Origin: Zerene cesonia | Taxonomy: Eukaryota > Arthropoda > Insecta > Lepidoptera > Pieridae | DNA length: 64,000 bases | NCBI RefSeq assembly: GCF_012273895.1 | Contig: NC_052122.1 | Coordinates: forward strand, 3,224,001 to 3,288,000 | Direction: 5' to 3' | Part shown: one piece after another, positions 36,186 to 48,600 of the stretch | How positions within the stretch are numbered: position 1 is the first letter of the stretch | Layout: each line of letters begins with the position of its first letter | The notes under the pieces: generated by a model | Told to the model about the DNA's origin: nothing | Databases searched by the model: none | The model's input: only the letters and a program-made list of their open reading frames with translations | Made by a program: the position numbers and the translations under genes

Positions 36186-36260
36186 GTATCCAAAGGTTGC
36201 CTGGAAGAAATCGCTTTAAAGCGATAAGGCCGCCAAATTATACAGTAGATATTGTTTATT
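36186..36260 (+). mobile_element. Non-LTR retroelement 3' fragment
   Basis: GGTTGCCTGGAAGAAATCGC and TTTAAAGCGATAAGGCCGCC is the conserved hairpin phrase of a common lepidopteran LINE 3' UTR (GCTTTAAAGC is palindromic). The fragment ends before a tail. Confidence 0.5.
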
Positions 36261-36360
36261 GGTTTTTGTTAACTGTATGTGTATTAATTAAATTGACCGA
36301 CCCGCGAAGGCGCAAAAAAAACCGAAATTTACTTATTAATAATTTAATGTAATAAAAAAA

Positions 36361-37360
36361 NNNNNNNNNNNNNNNNNNNNNNNNNNNNNNNNNNNNNNNN
36401 NNNNNNNNNNNNNNNNNNNNNNNNNNNNNNNNNNNNNNNNNNNNNNNNNNNNNNNNNNNNNNNNNNNNNNNNNNNNNNNNNNNNNNNNNNNNNNNNNNNN
36501 NNNNNNNNNNNNNNNNNNNNNNNNNNNNNNNNNNNNNNNNNNNNNNNNNNNNNNNNNNNNNNNNNNNNNNNNNNNNNNNNNNNNNNNNNNNNNNNNNNNN
36601 NNNNNNNNNNNNNNNNNNNNNNNNNNNNNNNNNNNNNNNNNNNNNNNNNNNNNNNNNNNNNNNNNNNNNNNNNNNNNNNNNNNNNNNNNNNNNNNNNNNN
36701 NNNNNNNNNNNNNNNNNNNNNNNNNNNNNNNNNNNNNNNNNNNNNNNNNNNNNNNNNNNNNNNNNNNNNNNNNNNNNNNNNNNNNNNNNNNNNNNNNNNN
36801 NNNNNNNNNNNNNNNNNNNNNNNNNNNNNNNNNNNNNNNNNNNNNNNNNNNNNNNNNNNNNNNNNNNNNNNNNNNNNNNNNNNNNNNNNNNNNNNNNNNN
36901 NNNNNNNNNNNNNNNNNNNNNNNNNNNNNNNNNNNNNNNNNNNNNNNNNNNNNNNNNNNNNNNNNNNNNNNNNNNNNNNNNNNNNNNNNNNNNNNNNNNN
37001 NNNNNNNNNNNNNNNNNNNNNNNNNNNNNNNNNNNNNNNNNNNNNNNNNNNNNNNNNNNNNNNNNNNNNNNNNNNNNNNNNNNNNNNNNNNNNNNNNNNN
37101 NNNNNNNNNNNNNNNNNNNNNNNNNNNNNNNNNNNNNNNNNNNNNNNNNNNNNNNNNNNNNNNNNNNNNNNNNNNNNNNNNNNNNNNNNNNNNNNNNNNN
37201 NNNNNNNNNNNNNNNNNNNNNNNNNNNNNNNNNNNNNNNNNNNNNNNNNNNNNNNNNNNNNNNNNNNNNNNNNNNNNNNNNNNNNNNNNNNNNNNNNNNN
37301 NNNNNNNNNNNNNNNNNNNNNNNNNNNNNNNNNNNNNNNNNNNNNNNNNNNNNNNNNNNN
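36361..37360. other. Assembly gap, 1000 N
   Basis: There are exactly 1000 unknown bases, the round figure scaffolders use for a gap of unknown size. It is flanked on the left by an A-run and a retroelement 3' fragment, and on the right by another retroelement 3' end, so it probably failed to assemble because of repeats. Any open frame read across it is meaningless. Confidence 0.99.
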
Positions 37361-37487
37361 ATCGTTACCGGGTAGAAGTTCTTACTGGGTGGCCTTATGC
37401 ATCTTCTTATATTTAGTGCGTGTTGTATGTACATAACATATTGCACAATAAAGTATTAATAAATAAAATAAATAAATAAATAAATAA
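37361..37487 (+). mobile_element. Non-LTR retroelement 3' end with (TAAA)n tail
   Basis: TACCGGGTAGAAGTTCTTAC, GGGTGGCCTTATGCATC, GCGTGTTGTATGTACATAAC and TTGCACAATAAAGTATT, then (AATA)n to about 37487. The copy begins in the assembly gap. Confidence 0.55.
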
Positions 37488-37801
37488 GATCGAACATTGC
37501 GTTTGTCAATTCTTTCATAGAACATATTATTTTATTAAAGCAATACAATTTTATGATGGCTAGTGTTCATTTGATGATGGAGCCGAAACACTGAAAAGGG
37601 AATCCAGATTTACAGCTGGTCTCTTGTGTTTGAGCTTCAATGCACATTGCATTGACAAAAACTTTGCGTCTAGATGGGTTGTGACTATCATAAGGGATCT
37701 GGTGATGAAGACAGGGCAATAAAGAAAATTTCTCAACGATTTAAATGAGCTACTTATTGTTCACACATTCATATGTTAAATATGCCAAAATGTTTAGTTT
37801 C

Positions 37802-37817
37802 AAAAAAAAAAAAAAAA
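37802..37817. repeat. Poly(A) run
   Basis: An A-run of about 16 bases with no recognised retroelement beside it. Confidence 0.8.
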
Positions 37818-37819
37818 TA

Positions 37820-39043
37820 GAGAAACCCCATGTACATACATTTACGAAATTAATATAAATTGAGAAAAATAATCTAAGTATAATTAATATAGAATTAAAA
37901 TGCTTTTCGATAGAAAAACATAAAGTTAGGTCACATACGGTGCTTCATATATGTATTTGTTGTGGGCATCGACATCAACTAGACTTTATTTTGTTATTTT
38001 TCAACGCTGGCTAACGAGAATGTAATTTATTGGTTGCGAGGCTGAAAAACGATCTGCAATCTTAAAGTTTTATACCATCTACATCAGAATCATCTCATAC
38101 TCTCTTACGTAAGATAAGTATATTATATGAATGTATACGTGTAATATGTATCTGTTAGTATATTGTATTATACTATATTACCTACCTTCTAGCTTTTGTC
38201 TATCTTACATCACACAGTTAAGAATAAATGAATGATATACACAGTACTTGGAAGAGACATATGAGTAACAGTCCGACCTTTTGTATGACTGTCTCATTAT
38301 AACGTTAATAATTAATTATAACGTTAGTATCGGATCATATTTTCGCTAATACATTACTGTATATTAATAAGAAAAATAAGCTTAATCCAATATTCTGTTA
38401 TCGCAAGTTTTATTATCTTGACTTCTAATTGACCTTATTGACGATAGGTAATTATCGGTCAAACCTGTTCAAACGAAATCGCTTAATTGGTATATCTCAA
38501 TGTCAACTCAATGTATAATATTTCATCTTTCTTATTTTCCTCCTATTTTATTGATACCAATTACCGTATATTGTGATGAGAAGTAATGAAAAATGAAGCC
38601 TTATTAAATTATGAGAGCTTTATTCAGATAAAATAAAATTAAAAGCTGTTTAGTCGCTTCACGGTTTATAAAACCCTAGAATGCGGCTACTAGCCTTACA
38701 CATAATGAAAGTTTTGATATGTTTGAAGTTAATATTTTTAATTGAACATATAACCCAACCACCATCAAATTATCAGAATTTGACCGAAATTGAATAATTA
38801 TGTTAATGGTGACCACATGGAAGGCATGAGCTTTTGAGATAAAAAATGAATCATAAAAATTTCTTCACCCGATAAAAAGTTATGAATTAAAACACACAAA
38901 ACATACAGTCACATTGATAACCTTCTCGTTTTTTGAAGTCAATTGAAATTGGTGAAAATTGTGCTCTAACAAGAAATTGCAATTAATGTTCCACGTCGTA
39001 CTCCAGATAAGGTTGAAGAATCTAAATCTTCCTTTCCTTACAG
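37820..39043. other. Frequenin upstream intron, no other feature recognised
   Basis: AT-rich DNA ending in the frequenin acceptor. Confidence 0.5.
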
Positions 39044-39203
39044 GTGAAAACAGCTGCGAGGCGGAATAATATGTAATACGTCACCCTCTACTAGAGGTAA
39101 CATCGTAGCTGAACAGCCGCATACCAAGCAACCAAAACAATGGGCAAGAAGAATTCAAAACTAAAGCAGGACACCATTGACCGGCTCACCAATGCCACAT
39201 ACT
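39044..39203 (+). CDS. Frq: Frequenin / neuronal calcium sensor 1, first coding exon (5' UTR plus first 21 codons)
   Basis: The exon follows a pyrimidine-rich acceptor (AATCTTCCTTTCCTTACAG, AG at 39042-39043). It has 96 nt of 5' UTR, then ATG at 39140-39142 in good context (AAACAATGG), and ends at 39203 before the donor GTGAGT. The peptide starts MGKKNSKLKQDTIDRLT and continues N-A-T-Y, with one base of the next codon (T), as expected if Phe follows in the next exon. This N-terminus is characteristic of frequenin/NCS-1, a roughly 187-residue EF-hand protein. Gly2 and the following basic residues form the N-myristoylation signal that anchors the protein to membranes, where it tunes presynaptic Ca2+ entry, transmitter release and PI4-kinase in neurons (family knowledge). 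The EF-hands lie in later exons that I could not find in this window. The leading acceptor means that at least one upstream non-coding exon exists. I am very sure of the family. The one-copy name Frq is used because arthropods may carry one or two paralogues. Confidence 0.9.
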
Positions 39204-39795
39204 GTGAGTACCTTGCTTCACTCTATATAATGTATATTTAATGTGATCAAACTAAATGCTTGTAAAATTTTCAAATAATATGTCCTTGTATATGTTGTAT
39301 TAATTAATATTATAAGCTATTATTATTAGAATGCATAATTTTCCTCATAAATGCTTCGCAATATGCATATGAATATGGGATAAATGGTTGATTAATCGAG
39401 TAGGACGTGACGGGCGCATCAGGGTTAAGATATTGCGGTCATTGGATACGAATAATGATGTGACATTGGAATGAACTTCATGAATATTAAACAGAATACA
39501 AAATACTATTTAGCAACGACATGATATAACCACAGTTTAAAGAGAAATATGCAGTGGTACTACGCATTGGATCTCGTAGTAAAGTCCGAAAAAGGACGCA
39601 GCTGTCCCAACTCAACCCAACTAGTTAATAATATACTAATATTGCAAATCCTTGTTAACACGAAATGACGATTTGCAATCTCTACCAGCACTATCGGTTT
39701 GCAATATATTTCGATAACGTATAAACTTATCTCTTTTAATCTCTTTTAATTATACAATTGTTATAATGATACAAGTTATTTGCATTTAACATTTA

Positions 39796-39838
39796 TGCGC
39801 ATGTTTTTTATATGTTACAAATATATAAAACATGCGCA
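39796..39838 (+). other. 43-nt stem-loop in the frequenin intron
   Basis: TGCGCATGTTTTTTATAT pairs with ATATATAAAACATGCGCA over 17 of 18 positions around a GTTACAA loop, about 0.6 kb after the frequenin exon. Its role is unknown; a MITE remnant is possible. Confidence 0.45.
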
Positions 39839-40720
39839 CGCTAGGCTCCTCTTATTGCCCGCCCCTTGGCCGCCGCACGATTCACTAGTCTAAACGTAAT
39901 CAATATGTAAATACCACCTTTCTCAGAAGCCTGCTATTGAACTTGTGTCTAATTGCGTTATTATTATATATTGTGTGAGCTACGACATCAGTTTGTATAA
40001 TATAATCTCCGATAGATCTGTGAATTTTAGAATCTATTCACTTCTAGAATTATGAGTACAGAAGTTGTTTTGTAAACACTGCATTATAAAAACAATATTT
40101 ATAAATTTTTGTTGGATAAACGGTGAAGTTTAGGTACGTATCCTGCTCTCGACAGAATCAGGCGAAAAAAGTGTATGAATGAAATATAAAATAATAATTA
40201 CCCCTTAAATATAGAATAAATGAAATGATATCGCTTTTATAATCTATGGATTTTCATAGACAATTCCTTCAATAACAACGTCTTAGATTAATTGAAACGG
40301 AACACAATTACAATTTTTTGAAATAATTGCCATATACTTAATCATGAAAAGGTAAAATTTAATTTTAGTTGACTCGATCTTAAACCGTAGTATATTTAAA
40401 GTAATATGACGATTCAAAAGTGCTTCTATTGGAAGTCTAGTTGAATGAATAAATGTTTGAGTTTGATAAGACAATTAGACATTGTTTTTCTGTTTAATTG
40501 AGTCGTGTGGTTTTACCAGTGGATGAAATTGCGGACAAAAACAAGTATTTATTGTCTTCTAGTACATAAATCACATCACTGCCACGTATAATCGAAATCC
40601 ACATTTATGTTTATTCATACATTCTTGTAAACTTTTACGTTTATAATATTATCAGATATCTATTAGCATTGTTTTAAATAATCACACTAATTAATTTCAA
40701 TTGTACACTTTAGGAAAGAT

Positions 40721-40885
40721 ATGTTAATAGTATACAGCCGAAGAGTTTGTTTGTGTGTTTGAACGCACTAATCTCAGAAACTACTAGTTCGATTTGAAAA
40801 ATTCTTTCAGTGTTAGATAGTCTATTTATTGAGGAAAGCTATAGGCTTTGTATGTACCATGGGAGAAGCCGGGGCGGACCGCTAG
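40721..40885 (+). mobile_element. Helitron-like element, GGTCCG type
   Basis: It runs from TTAATAGTATACAGCCGAAG through GTTTGTTTGTGTGTTTGAAC and CTCAGAAACTACTAGTTCG to GAAGCCGGGGCGGACCGCTAG at 40885, followed by T. The TC start is not certain. It is the same family as 27659-27835. Confidence 0.6.
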
Positions 40886-41428
40886 TTGAATATAAAAAAC
40901 CGGTGTGTATACTTTTCAGTTCTTTGTAATTCAGTTGTAGTCCTTTTACAACAATTTTCATAATACTGTAGACGGGAGAAATATTTTTAATAAAATTTTC
41001 CGATATTTTTATATCAAAGGATAATATTGAATAGAAGGTAATATACTTTAAAGCTATTCCTTATATTCCCCAGTGTAAAAGGAGTCGTATTGCAATACCC
41101 TTTATTGGTCGGTTTCCTTTACGGACCAATAAGTAACCAGCCTACTGTGTAACCGAGTTATTTCGCCTCTTTGTCTGTACAGTCTCTATAACATTTCCTA
41201 GTGTTGAGACAATTGGTCAATATTTTAAACAAAAGTCATGCCATTTCACTTTGTTGAGGGAACTCATTAACTAAAAGCGTGTTTAATAAGTGTTTTAAAG
41301 TCCGCTGCAATAAAAAAGCAGAAAAATGTTTGTAACGCTTCAGGATATAGGAATGGTAAATTTTTATAATAGAGAAAAACACAACAAAATATATCTAAAC
41401 TCTTTTTTAAACGATTAAATATCAGTAT

Positions 41429-41636
41429 CTGGATGACCGAGCTTTGCTCGGTTTAACTTCGTGAAGTTAGATTGTTTATAAGCGTTTTTTTCAAGATCGT
41501 TTAGGCATTTTTAAGTGAACACGTGCATTAAGAAGACACAAAACAATATAAACAATTAGTCTAACCCCAAAGCAAACACTCATTGACTTCGTTACTTAAC
41601 AACGCCATCTGCTGGAACTTTAATTATTCGCCAAAA
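41429..41636 (-). repeat. Dispersed repeat with GACCGAGCTTTGCTCGG hairpin
   Basis: ACCGAGC TTT GCTCGGT (41435-41451) is a perfect 7-bp stem next to the left end, and ACAACGCCATCTGCTGG occurs near the right end. Both are recurrent pieces of dispersed lepidopteran repeats, probably a Helitron relative whose CTAG has become CTGG. The boundaries are approximate. Confidence 0.4.
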
Positions 41637-41767
41637 AATGGTATTAGTATTATTATTCGCCAATAGATGTCAGGAAGAGTCGCTAAGTTTAAGTCGATAA
41701 AACACGAATATGACATTTTCTAAAAAAGATTCCTATATACAAGAATTGCTCGTTTAAAGATATAAGA
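41637..41767 (-). mobile_element. Helitron-like element, family B, 5' part only
   Basis: On the - strand it begins TCTTATATCTTTAAACGAGC and includes GAATCTTTTTTAGAAAATG and CTGACATCTATTGGCG, then stops at an ATAATAATACTAATACCA-like junction. The 3' hairpin and CTAG are missing. It abuts another repeat at 41429-41636. Confidence 0.6.
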
Positions 41768-42342
41768 TACTAGTATAGGGGTAAACATTCTGATTTTAAC
41801 CAAATTACTCAAGTAATTATAATAAAGTAATTAATAGTGATTTGTTTTCCTAGTAAATTCAATATATTTATAACTAATCGCGTATTTTTTGTCTATGCAC
41901 AGACCGTACCCGTGTTACGTGTATGTGTGCGTGCGGCCCTGTGTACCGACAGAGCCGGCCAAGACCGGTGATTGTATAATTTATGTGTGCGTGCGTCATT
42001 CTATCTCTTCTTAATTATATTATATTCCTTAATAATTCGTAAAAATGTCTGTTTTTCCCGACCCATAACACTAAGTGATAATAACCCACTGTGTAATAGC
42101 ACTATCAGTTCAAAGTGGCCTCGATCTTCATCATAACGATTAATACCACTAAGCGACATAAAGCAATTTACTGTTTGCCTTTGAAAGCAATTATGTTGAC
42201 AATAACTGATTCATGAATTGCCTGCGTGCTTTGAGGCAGTGAAGTGAACGGCACACCTTCAGGAAACTGATATTAATCGTGCCACCGATATTGTTGCTAG
42301 CATTTATAGGTGTGTTGCACTTGTAATGCTTGGTTACGGTTT

Positions 42343-42570
42343 TATGGTGTACCAGATTTCGCCCGCATAGTCTAAGGAAAATGGTTGTCCCGGGGTTATC
42401 CCCGCAATCTCCGATCCTATGGGATTTTCGGGATAATAACTATTCTATGTCCTTTCTCTCATATTATCTTAAACTTGATCCACATCGGTGTGAGGCTATG
42501 CGGAGAAAACCCTGGGACTGTTTATATTATCATTTACTACGTGGGCGAAGCCAAGGGGCCTAAAGCTAGT
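42343..42570. repeat. Decayed repeat, probably Helitron-derived
   Basis: GATTTCGCCCGCATAGTC at the left and TACGTGGGCGAAGCCAAGG plus CTAG at the right look like two terminal modules facing inward, with GGGATTTTCGGGATAATAAC between. The open frames across it use this repeat and are not a recognised protein. Confidence 0.35.
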
Positions 42571-42869
42571 ACCGATATAAATTATAAGTTACGTATAATG
42601 CTAATGTAAAAACTGAACAAAGCTTCTGTTTAATTAGCTAAAACATTACGAGGCGTAGAGTCGTAAATCGAATTATAATAGATATTAAACGTCACGGCCC
42701 AGAACTGGTATCAAAATCGCATAATGTTAGCTGACAATGGATGTTAGATTATGTAATTACAATTTATTACACTATAAATGTAAGTTATTGCCGCAGATGC
42801 TTCTCAATTGTTAAGTGGTGAACTTAGTTTTATTGTTTTTAGAAACTTATGAACGAGTATTAAGATCGT

Positions 42870-42872
<3 letters not shown>

Positions 42873-42906
<34 letters not shown>
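42873..42906. repeat. (TA)n microsatellite
   Basis: An uninterrupted TA run, not inside a recognised Helitron copy. Confidence 0.9.
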
Positions 42907-42907
<1 letters not shown>

Positions 42908-42980
42908 CGTATTTAAGACCCTTGATGATAATATAATCAAAAACGAAAATCGTTATAATATGCTTGTTTTTATTGCCATA

Positions 42981-43172
42981 CTAACCGCTCGTCCCGGCTC
43001 TGCCCGGAAATCAACATCCTTGTTTTATCCCAAAGGAGCATTTAATCGGAATTAAAATAAGAAGTGGGAAGTATCCAATCACCCTAGACACCTCATACCC
43101 TGTGTAGTTTCAGTGTGATTCTCGAACAAACATCCAAACAGACAAACTTTCACATTTATAATATTAATATGA
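42981..43172 (-). mobile_element. Helitron-like element, TCTGCCCGG type
   Basis: CTAACCGCTCGTCCCGGCTC, TGTTTTATCCCAAAGGAGCA, TTTAATCGG and TGTAGTTTCAGTGTGATTC lead to ACTTTCACATTTATAATATT and a final GA before T. On the - strand it starts TCATATTAATATTATAAATG. A deleted copy is at 12437-12528. Confidence 0.6.
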
Positions 43173-43174
43173 TT

Positions 43175-45490
43175 ATTTATGAGAGGTCATTTAGGTAAAC
43201 ATTTAAAACTCACGGAAAATGATTTCAAATCGATCTATCTGACGAAGCTGCAGGAGGAAGGCTAGTTTTTAATTAAATACGAAATGAGATAAAATAAAAC
43301 GATAATATCATAATCAAAAATCAAAAGATATTCAAGTGTCAATGGAAGTATGATTCATATTTCCCCTTAAAATTTCTCGACATTAAAACAAAAACCGCCG
43401 TTACCCACATCAATATAATCCGTGATTTATTGCTCGGCAAAACCGAAACTTACTAGTCGAAAATATACCCTCAGTGAGTCCAAACTTCAATGTATAAATT
43501 GCAATAGCTATATCACAAACGAGGTTAACATGACATGTTTAATGGAAAAAGTGGATAATCGAGCCGGCACACTTAGTTAAAATGTCAGGTTTTCATACGA
43601 TTTCGAGGAAATAATTTATGACATCGGGGCCTTTATGTCATATAGCTAACATGCCTGCTGTCTGTTCTACCTGACCAGTCTGTTGAAGGTTGCGTTTCTA
43701 AATGGATGCAATTTTCTTTGATGGATGTGTATGATGAGGGGGGGTTAAGCAGAAGCTTAATTTCAAATTTGTTGTATTGGCTAAAAAGAGTTTCACTCTT
43801 TGACAGCATTTTTTATAGCAAAGTCTACTACTACTTTGTTCCTATTTCTCACCATAAAATGGATAAGAGAGAAATTAGCTCAGAAGAAAAATTCATTAAA
43901 AAAAGCTTTTCTTTTCATTGTAAAATTAGGTACGTTAGAGTAATCTAATATGGGATTTTTATTCGCTATTATTCTTATTTATATTCGATGATTATTCGCT
44001 AGTTGATCGAATTCATCAATACGTAAAAGAATGTTGTACAACATGTTAAATTATGAATAATATTCAATTATAAGTATAAAAAAAAAAACAGCAAACATTA
44101 CCGAGTATCAGAAATGTGCAAAATCCGTATAGGAACGAACAGATTTTTTGATATTAATAACAAAAAAAGGAAACGATACCACAATTGATGATTTTTTTTC
44201 TATTTCTAACCATTGTCATTAGGGCCGATTTTAAAATCTGATAAAATCTAGTAGGCACCACCTCTCCAGGAACATCGACCATTTTATAGAAAAGAATTAG
44301 TTAAAAATCACGGAACCCATTTGTTTACTACATGATCAGCTAGTTATATAATTTCACAACGGATAAGTTTGCTTAAAAACAAAAACTTAACATTTCAAAC
44401 AACTATCTCCCACCCAATAAAAATAACGGTAAATATGCGCCAAACTAATACGAGTTTATATTTACTTTATATCTGCGTCGGACCGCCTAACATCGTAACA
44501 TTTTCAAAACATCGTAATACGCCTGGCGAAGGCATCTTGACCAGAATGTATAAATATATAATAGAGCGAAGTTGACGGTAAAAGTTTTATGTTGAATAGT
44601 AAATGGGCCAAGTTAGGGGACGGAGGAACGCGGTCGTAAATATATTTCATTCATGCACTTTGTATCCGATTTAGGTGCGGCCTCGAGGCATTTTTATACC
44701 CACTTTTTCTTGTTATTGAAATATTTCGTTGCTCCTTGTATATACGGACATTTTTTCTACAAAAAAGTACATCAAAATGATTAGAATTCAAAAATTTCTG
44801 GTGTTTTACACAATTCATTAATCCTACAAAAATAATTAAAAAATACTCGGTACCTAGTGTGTACTTATTAAAGTGGATTCTAAGCCCAGTTCTTAATCTA
44901 AATGGTCTATGGATGAGACTATTATTTAAATTAAGCGCCTTATTATTTAAAATAAAAATTAAGTTCAATATCGGGCATCAATTTCCGTAAACACATTTTG
45001 TAAACAGAAATTATTCATGTGAGAATTATTTATTGACACGACAAATATGAAGGTTTTTTACGTACTCCTTCATAAATGAAATTCAACGCCCGCTAAAATA
45101 TATTATAGCACTCTGTTTACTGCATAAGAGCTATATAACTTTGAAAGGCGCATGTAAAATGATGTAGAATGACACGTAAGTAATAATTTAGATGTGTTAT
45201 TCAAAACAGCAGAACAACTTTGTTTCACGATGAATTATGGTAATTTTTAAAATAAAAATACACGAACAAGTTGCAGTTTTTAACTTACCCGTAAATTGCA
45301 TACTGTAATAACTATGTATTACTTAATTGAAAAGTTGTTTAACTTATTCTTGTCAAGCCGTTTGCGTGCGGCAATTACAATATAACATAAATATAAATGT
45401 TAAGTGAATTTGTAAAAATATGCAAATAAAAATTAAATTGCAAATATGCAATATAAATTATATACAGACATATATATAGATATATATATA
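43175..45490. other. No gene recognised
   Basis: Short AT-driven open frames only (for example 43706-43948 and 44651-44968). Confidence 0.5.
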
Positions 45491-45660
45491 CTAGCTGCAC
45501 CCGGCAAACGCTTCCTCATTTCATTTAGGGGTATGAAAAATAGATGTTGGCCGATTCTCATAGATACCGGATAAGCACAAAAAAATTCATCAAAGACGGT
45601 CAAGCCGTTTCGGAGGAGTATGGCAACGAAAACTGTGACACGAAAATTTTATATATTAGA
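45491..45660 (-). mobile_element. Helitron-like element, family C with a different 3' module
   Basis: Read on the - strand it starts TCTAATATATAAAATTTTCG and shares the GTTTTCGTTGCCATACTCC block with the copy at 18016-18200. Its terminal part is different: on the + strand it opens CTAGCTGCACCCGGCAAACG and lacks the GCGGTTTCACCCGC hairpin. It lies between A (45490) and T (45661). Confidence 0.7.
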
Positions 45661-45664
45661 TATA

Positions 45665-48600
45665 TGTCTATATATATGAAACAACATAAATTTCAATTGT
45701 GTGAAGGAAGACACGGTCTTTTGTTTAACTGTCGCCAATGCAGAGCGCATTACGTAATGTCTGTAGACGTTCGAATGGAGAAAATAGCGTATGCAATCCA
45801 TTTGAAAAGTTTTAGATTTAAAGTTCATTCATTTTCATCTATGTAACAATTTAGTACCTATTATTTCGTGCATATTATCGTTTGTATGATATCCAGCCAT
45901 TTAAAATCAAATAATACAGATCGCTATATGAAACAATCTTATTGAGACACGCATTAATAAATTAATGCAATTACTCGCTTTTATTAGCTTCACTTATATG
46001 TCTAATCAATTCAAACCTGCTAGGTTTGAATTTAATTTGAGTTTTTCAAAACGTTACATTTTTATGTTATTGTTATTGTTATTGATAAACATTGAATTGT
46101 TTTTTTTTATGACTGAGCAATTTGAATTGTATGAAATGTAATAAAAATGTTAATACTTTAGTTTGTTATAATCACATAAAATAAAATTGTATAAATAAAA
46201 ATACTGTCATCTTAATCCTAACATAAAGACAATATTAACGTGGATTTAAATTTAATTAAGTTTATGGAAATTGGAAGTTATGACAATAGATCACATTTGG
46301 ATGAATATTTTATGAAATACTCGCAAGTTTTCGCTATAAATAACATTAAAAATTATAAGTACTGAAAACTTTGTTTTGTTAGAAACATTTTCTATGTTCA
46401 TTATGATTTACTGGCAATACGTGGTTGGCGTGGTAGTAAGAAAGGGGGGGACGATATATTACATATTTATTTATTATACGAATAGAAGTTCTGCTTTTAT
46501 TACACACTAGCAGTCCGCCCTGCTCTGTCTGTGGTACATGCTCGTATATAACCTATCAGAGATTTACTTACCCATCCAGCGATGAAGATTTTTTATCCAC
46601 CAGATCATAAGATTACCATGTTCAAGAGATGATTATCATAACTGTTAATTATTTCTCCTATTTTTAGTTTAAAAAAAAACAATACATATACAATTAAAAG
46701 CGATGAACCTATGTAATAATAACAATATATTTGTCGGCCTCCTTGGACGCAACATCTGACACGCAATTGAAAACTCCAGTCCCAGGATGCATCCCGGGCG
46801 GACAACGAAAGTTAGGATCAATTTTCTGATGAGTGAAATAGAGCTGTTATGTATATTTAGGAATTCACACGTCTTTTATTTGGTATACAAGTGCGTGGAA
46901 GAACAACGATCGTGCCAACGGGCCAAAATGGATAGAAATTAATTCATAATATTTGCAGTAGTATTATGGAGATACCCACGTTAAATGGATTAACCTAACA
47001 TTTAAAAAAGTATTTTTGATTATGGAGCTAGCTTATAAAACTGTAATAATACAAAAAAATTTATAATACGCATTAAAATTACATTCACCTAACTTTTTAT
47101 CAAATTGACGGGTAGATTTCTTCACGCTAATACAGTGTTGGTCTTATTATACAAAATAAAACAAATACTGTTGATAAGTTTTACAATAACAAATGAATAT
47201 TCATATGTTTAAAATCAAAAGTAAATGCTGCTTAATATTCTGATCACTTACGACTTACGTACCACTTTGCGTGTGTGTGTAGGTTGTTATAAGCATGTGT
47301 GGATGAGTGCATATGTGCTTATATTTATATATGTGTTAACGAGTTACACATTTTGATCTATCGGCTATAACGCCAATGAAATATGCATAATTCCTTTAAC
47401 ATTGATTTGAATAATCATAATTTTTAACATAATACAATAAATTACTTATTCAATTAGCCAATCTGTGTTAATTACTGCACTGTGATATTACCAATGAATA
47501 ATTTATGTAAATCAACCATAATTTTTGCATAGCATAGCCTGTTTCATGTTAATCATATTTCATAATACTGTACATATTTTATGAGTAAATCATTGTGTTG
47601 CGTTCCGAAATGTAATGTAACGTAAACCGAAACTGTATAATTGGTTGAAAATCACAGATGATATTATGTATGTTATTACAATAGGGTTATTTTAATACGA
47701 AGTTTCTGTTGAAAAATTGAATGATAATAATGCTAAATATCAAATGAAACCTAGTCAGGAAGACACCCGTAAAGAAGCAAAAATTGTTAAAATCTCACTC
47801 ACGTTACACACACACAAGCGGGCTGACAAGTTTTATAGAGCCTTAATTTAATGATAAATAATTCCATCAAATTGGAACTTTGCCAAAGTCTACGAATAAG
47901 AAGTTTCAGGAAGATATTCAATTTTTACTACGCCAAAAACCGTTTCAGGATTTAATTAAAATTCGTTGTTAAACTGTTATTTTTAAAATAACTCATAGGG
48001 AAAATTGTTATAAACTTATATTCAGAAATAGCAGTGGAGTATTTTTTTTTACGTTTTTCCTTTGTAGTATTTTATTGAATATCTACATATAATTAATTCA
48101 CTTTCTAAACTTATATAGTTTAGTTGTGTGAGTGTGAGCAATTTAAGGGAGAAATTCTGACTTATCGTTCATACTTTAAATTAAACTGGTAAAGATAACT
48201 TATACGTCACTATGTAATAGCTGTAAGAACACATAATAACAATTATTATTACAAAATACACATTATCTACGAGTATATTTTACTTGCAACTAAAACTAAA
48301 TTATTAACATAAATGATTTTATGTGCTAAATTATATGTTACTAAAGCGTTTGTTCATTAATTTAAATAATGAATTCATGTTTTGTAATATTTGTAACTTA
48401 ATTGCGTATCATAAGTCGAAAGCCTTGAATTCTCGAATTTTTTCTTTGTACGTAAGAATCTCGTAGTCGTAAAATGCATTCTTCATTTTACATTCTTATT
48501 GCATTCTTACACAAATCGACTACAAGTATTTCAGTCTGTTTGATTAAAGTCTAATGTTGCATTTATATTTCACTACGATTTTCGAAAGGTTTAATCAAAT

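Noticed and set aside
36256..37446. 396-codon - strand frame
   Set aside because: It runs through 1000 unknown bases; most of it is unread sequence.
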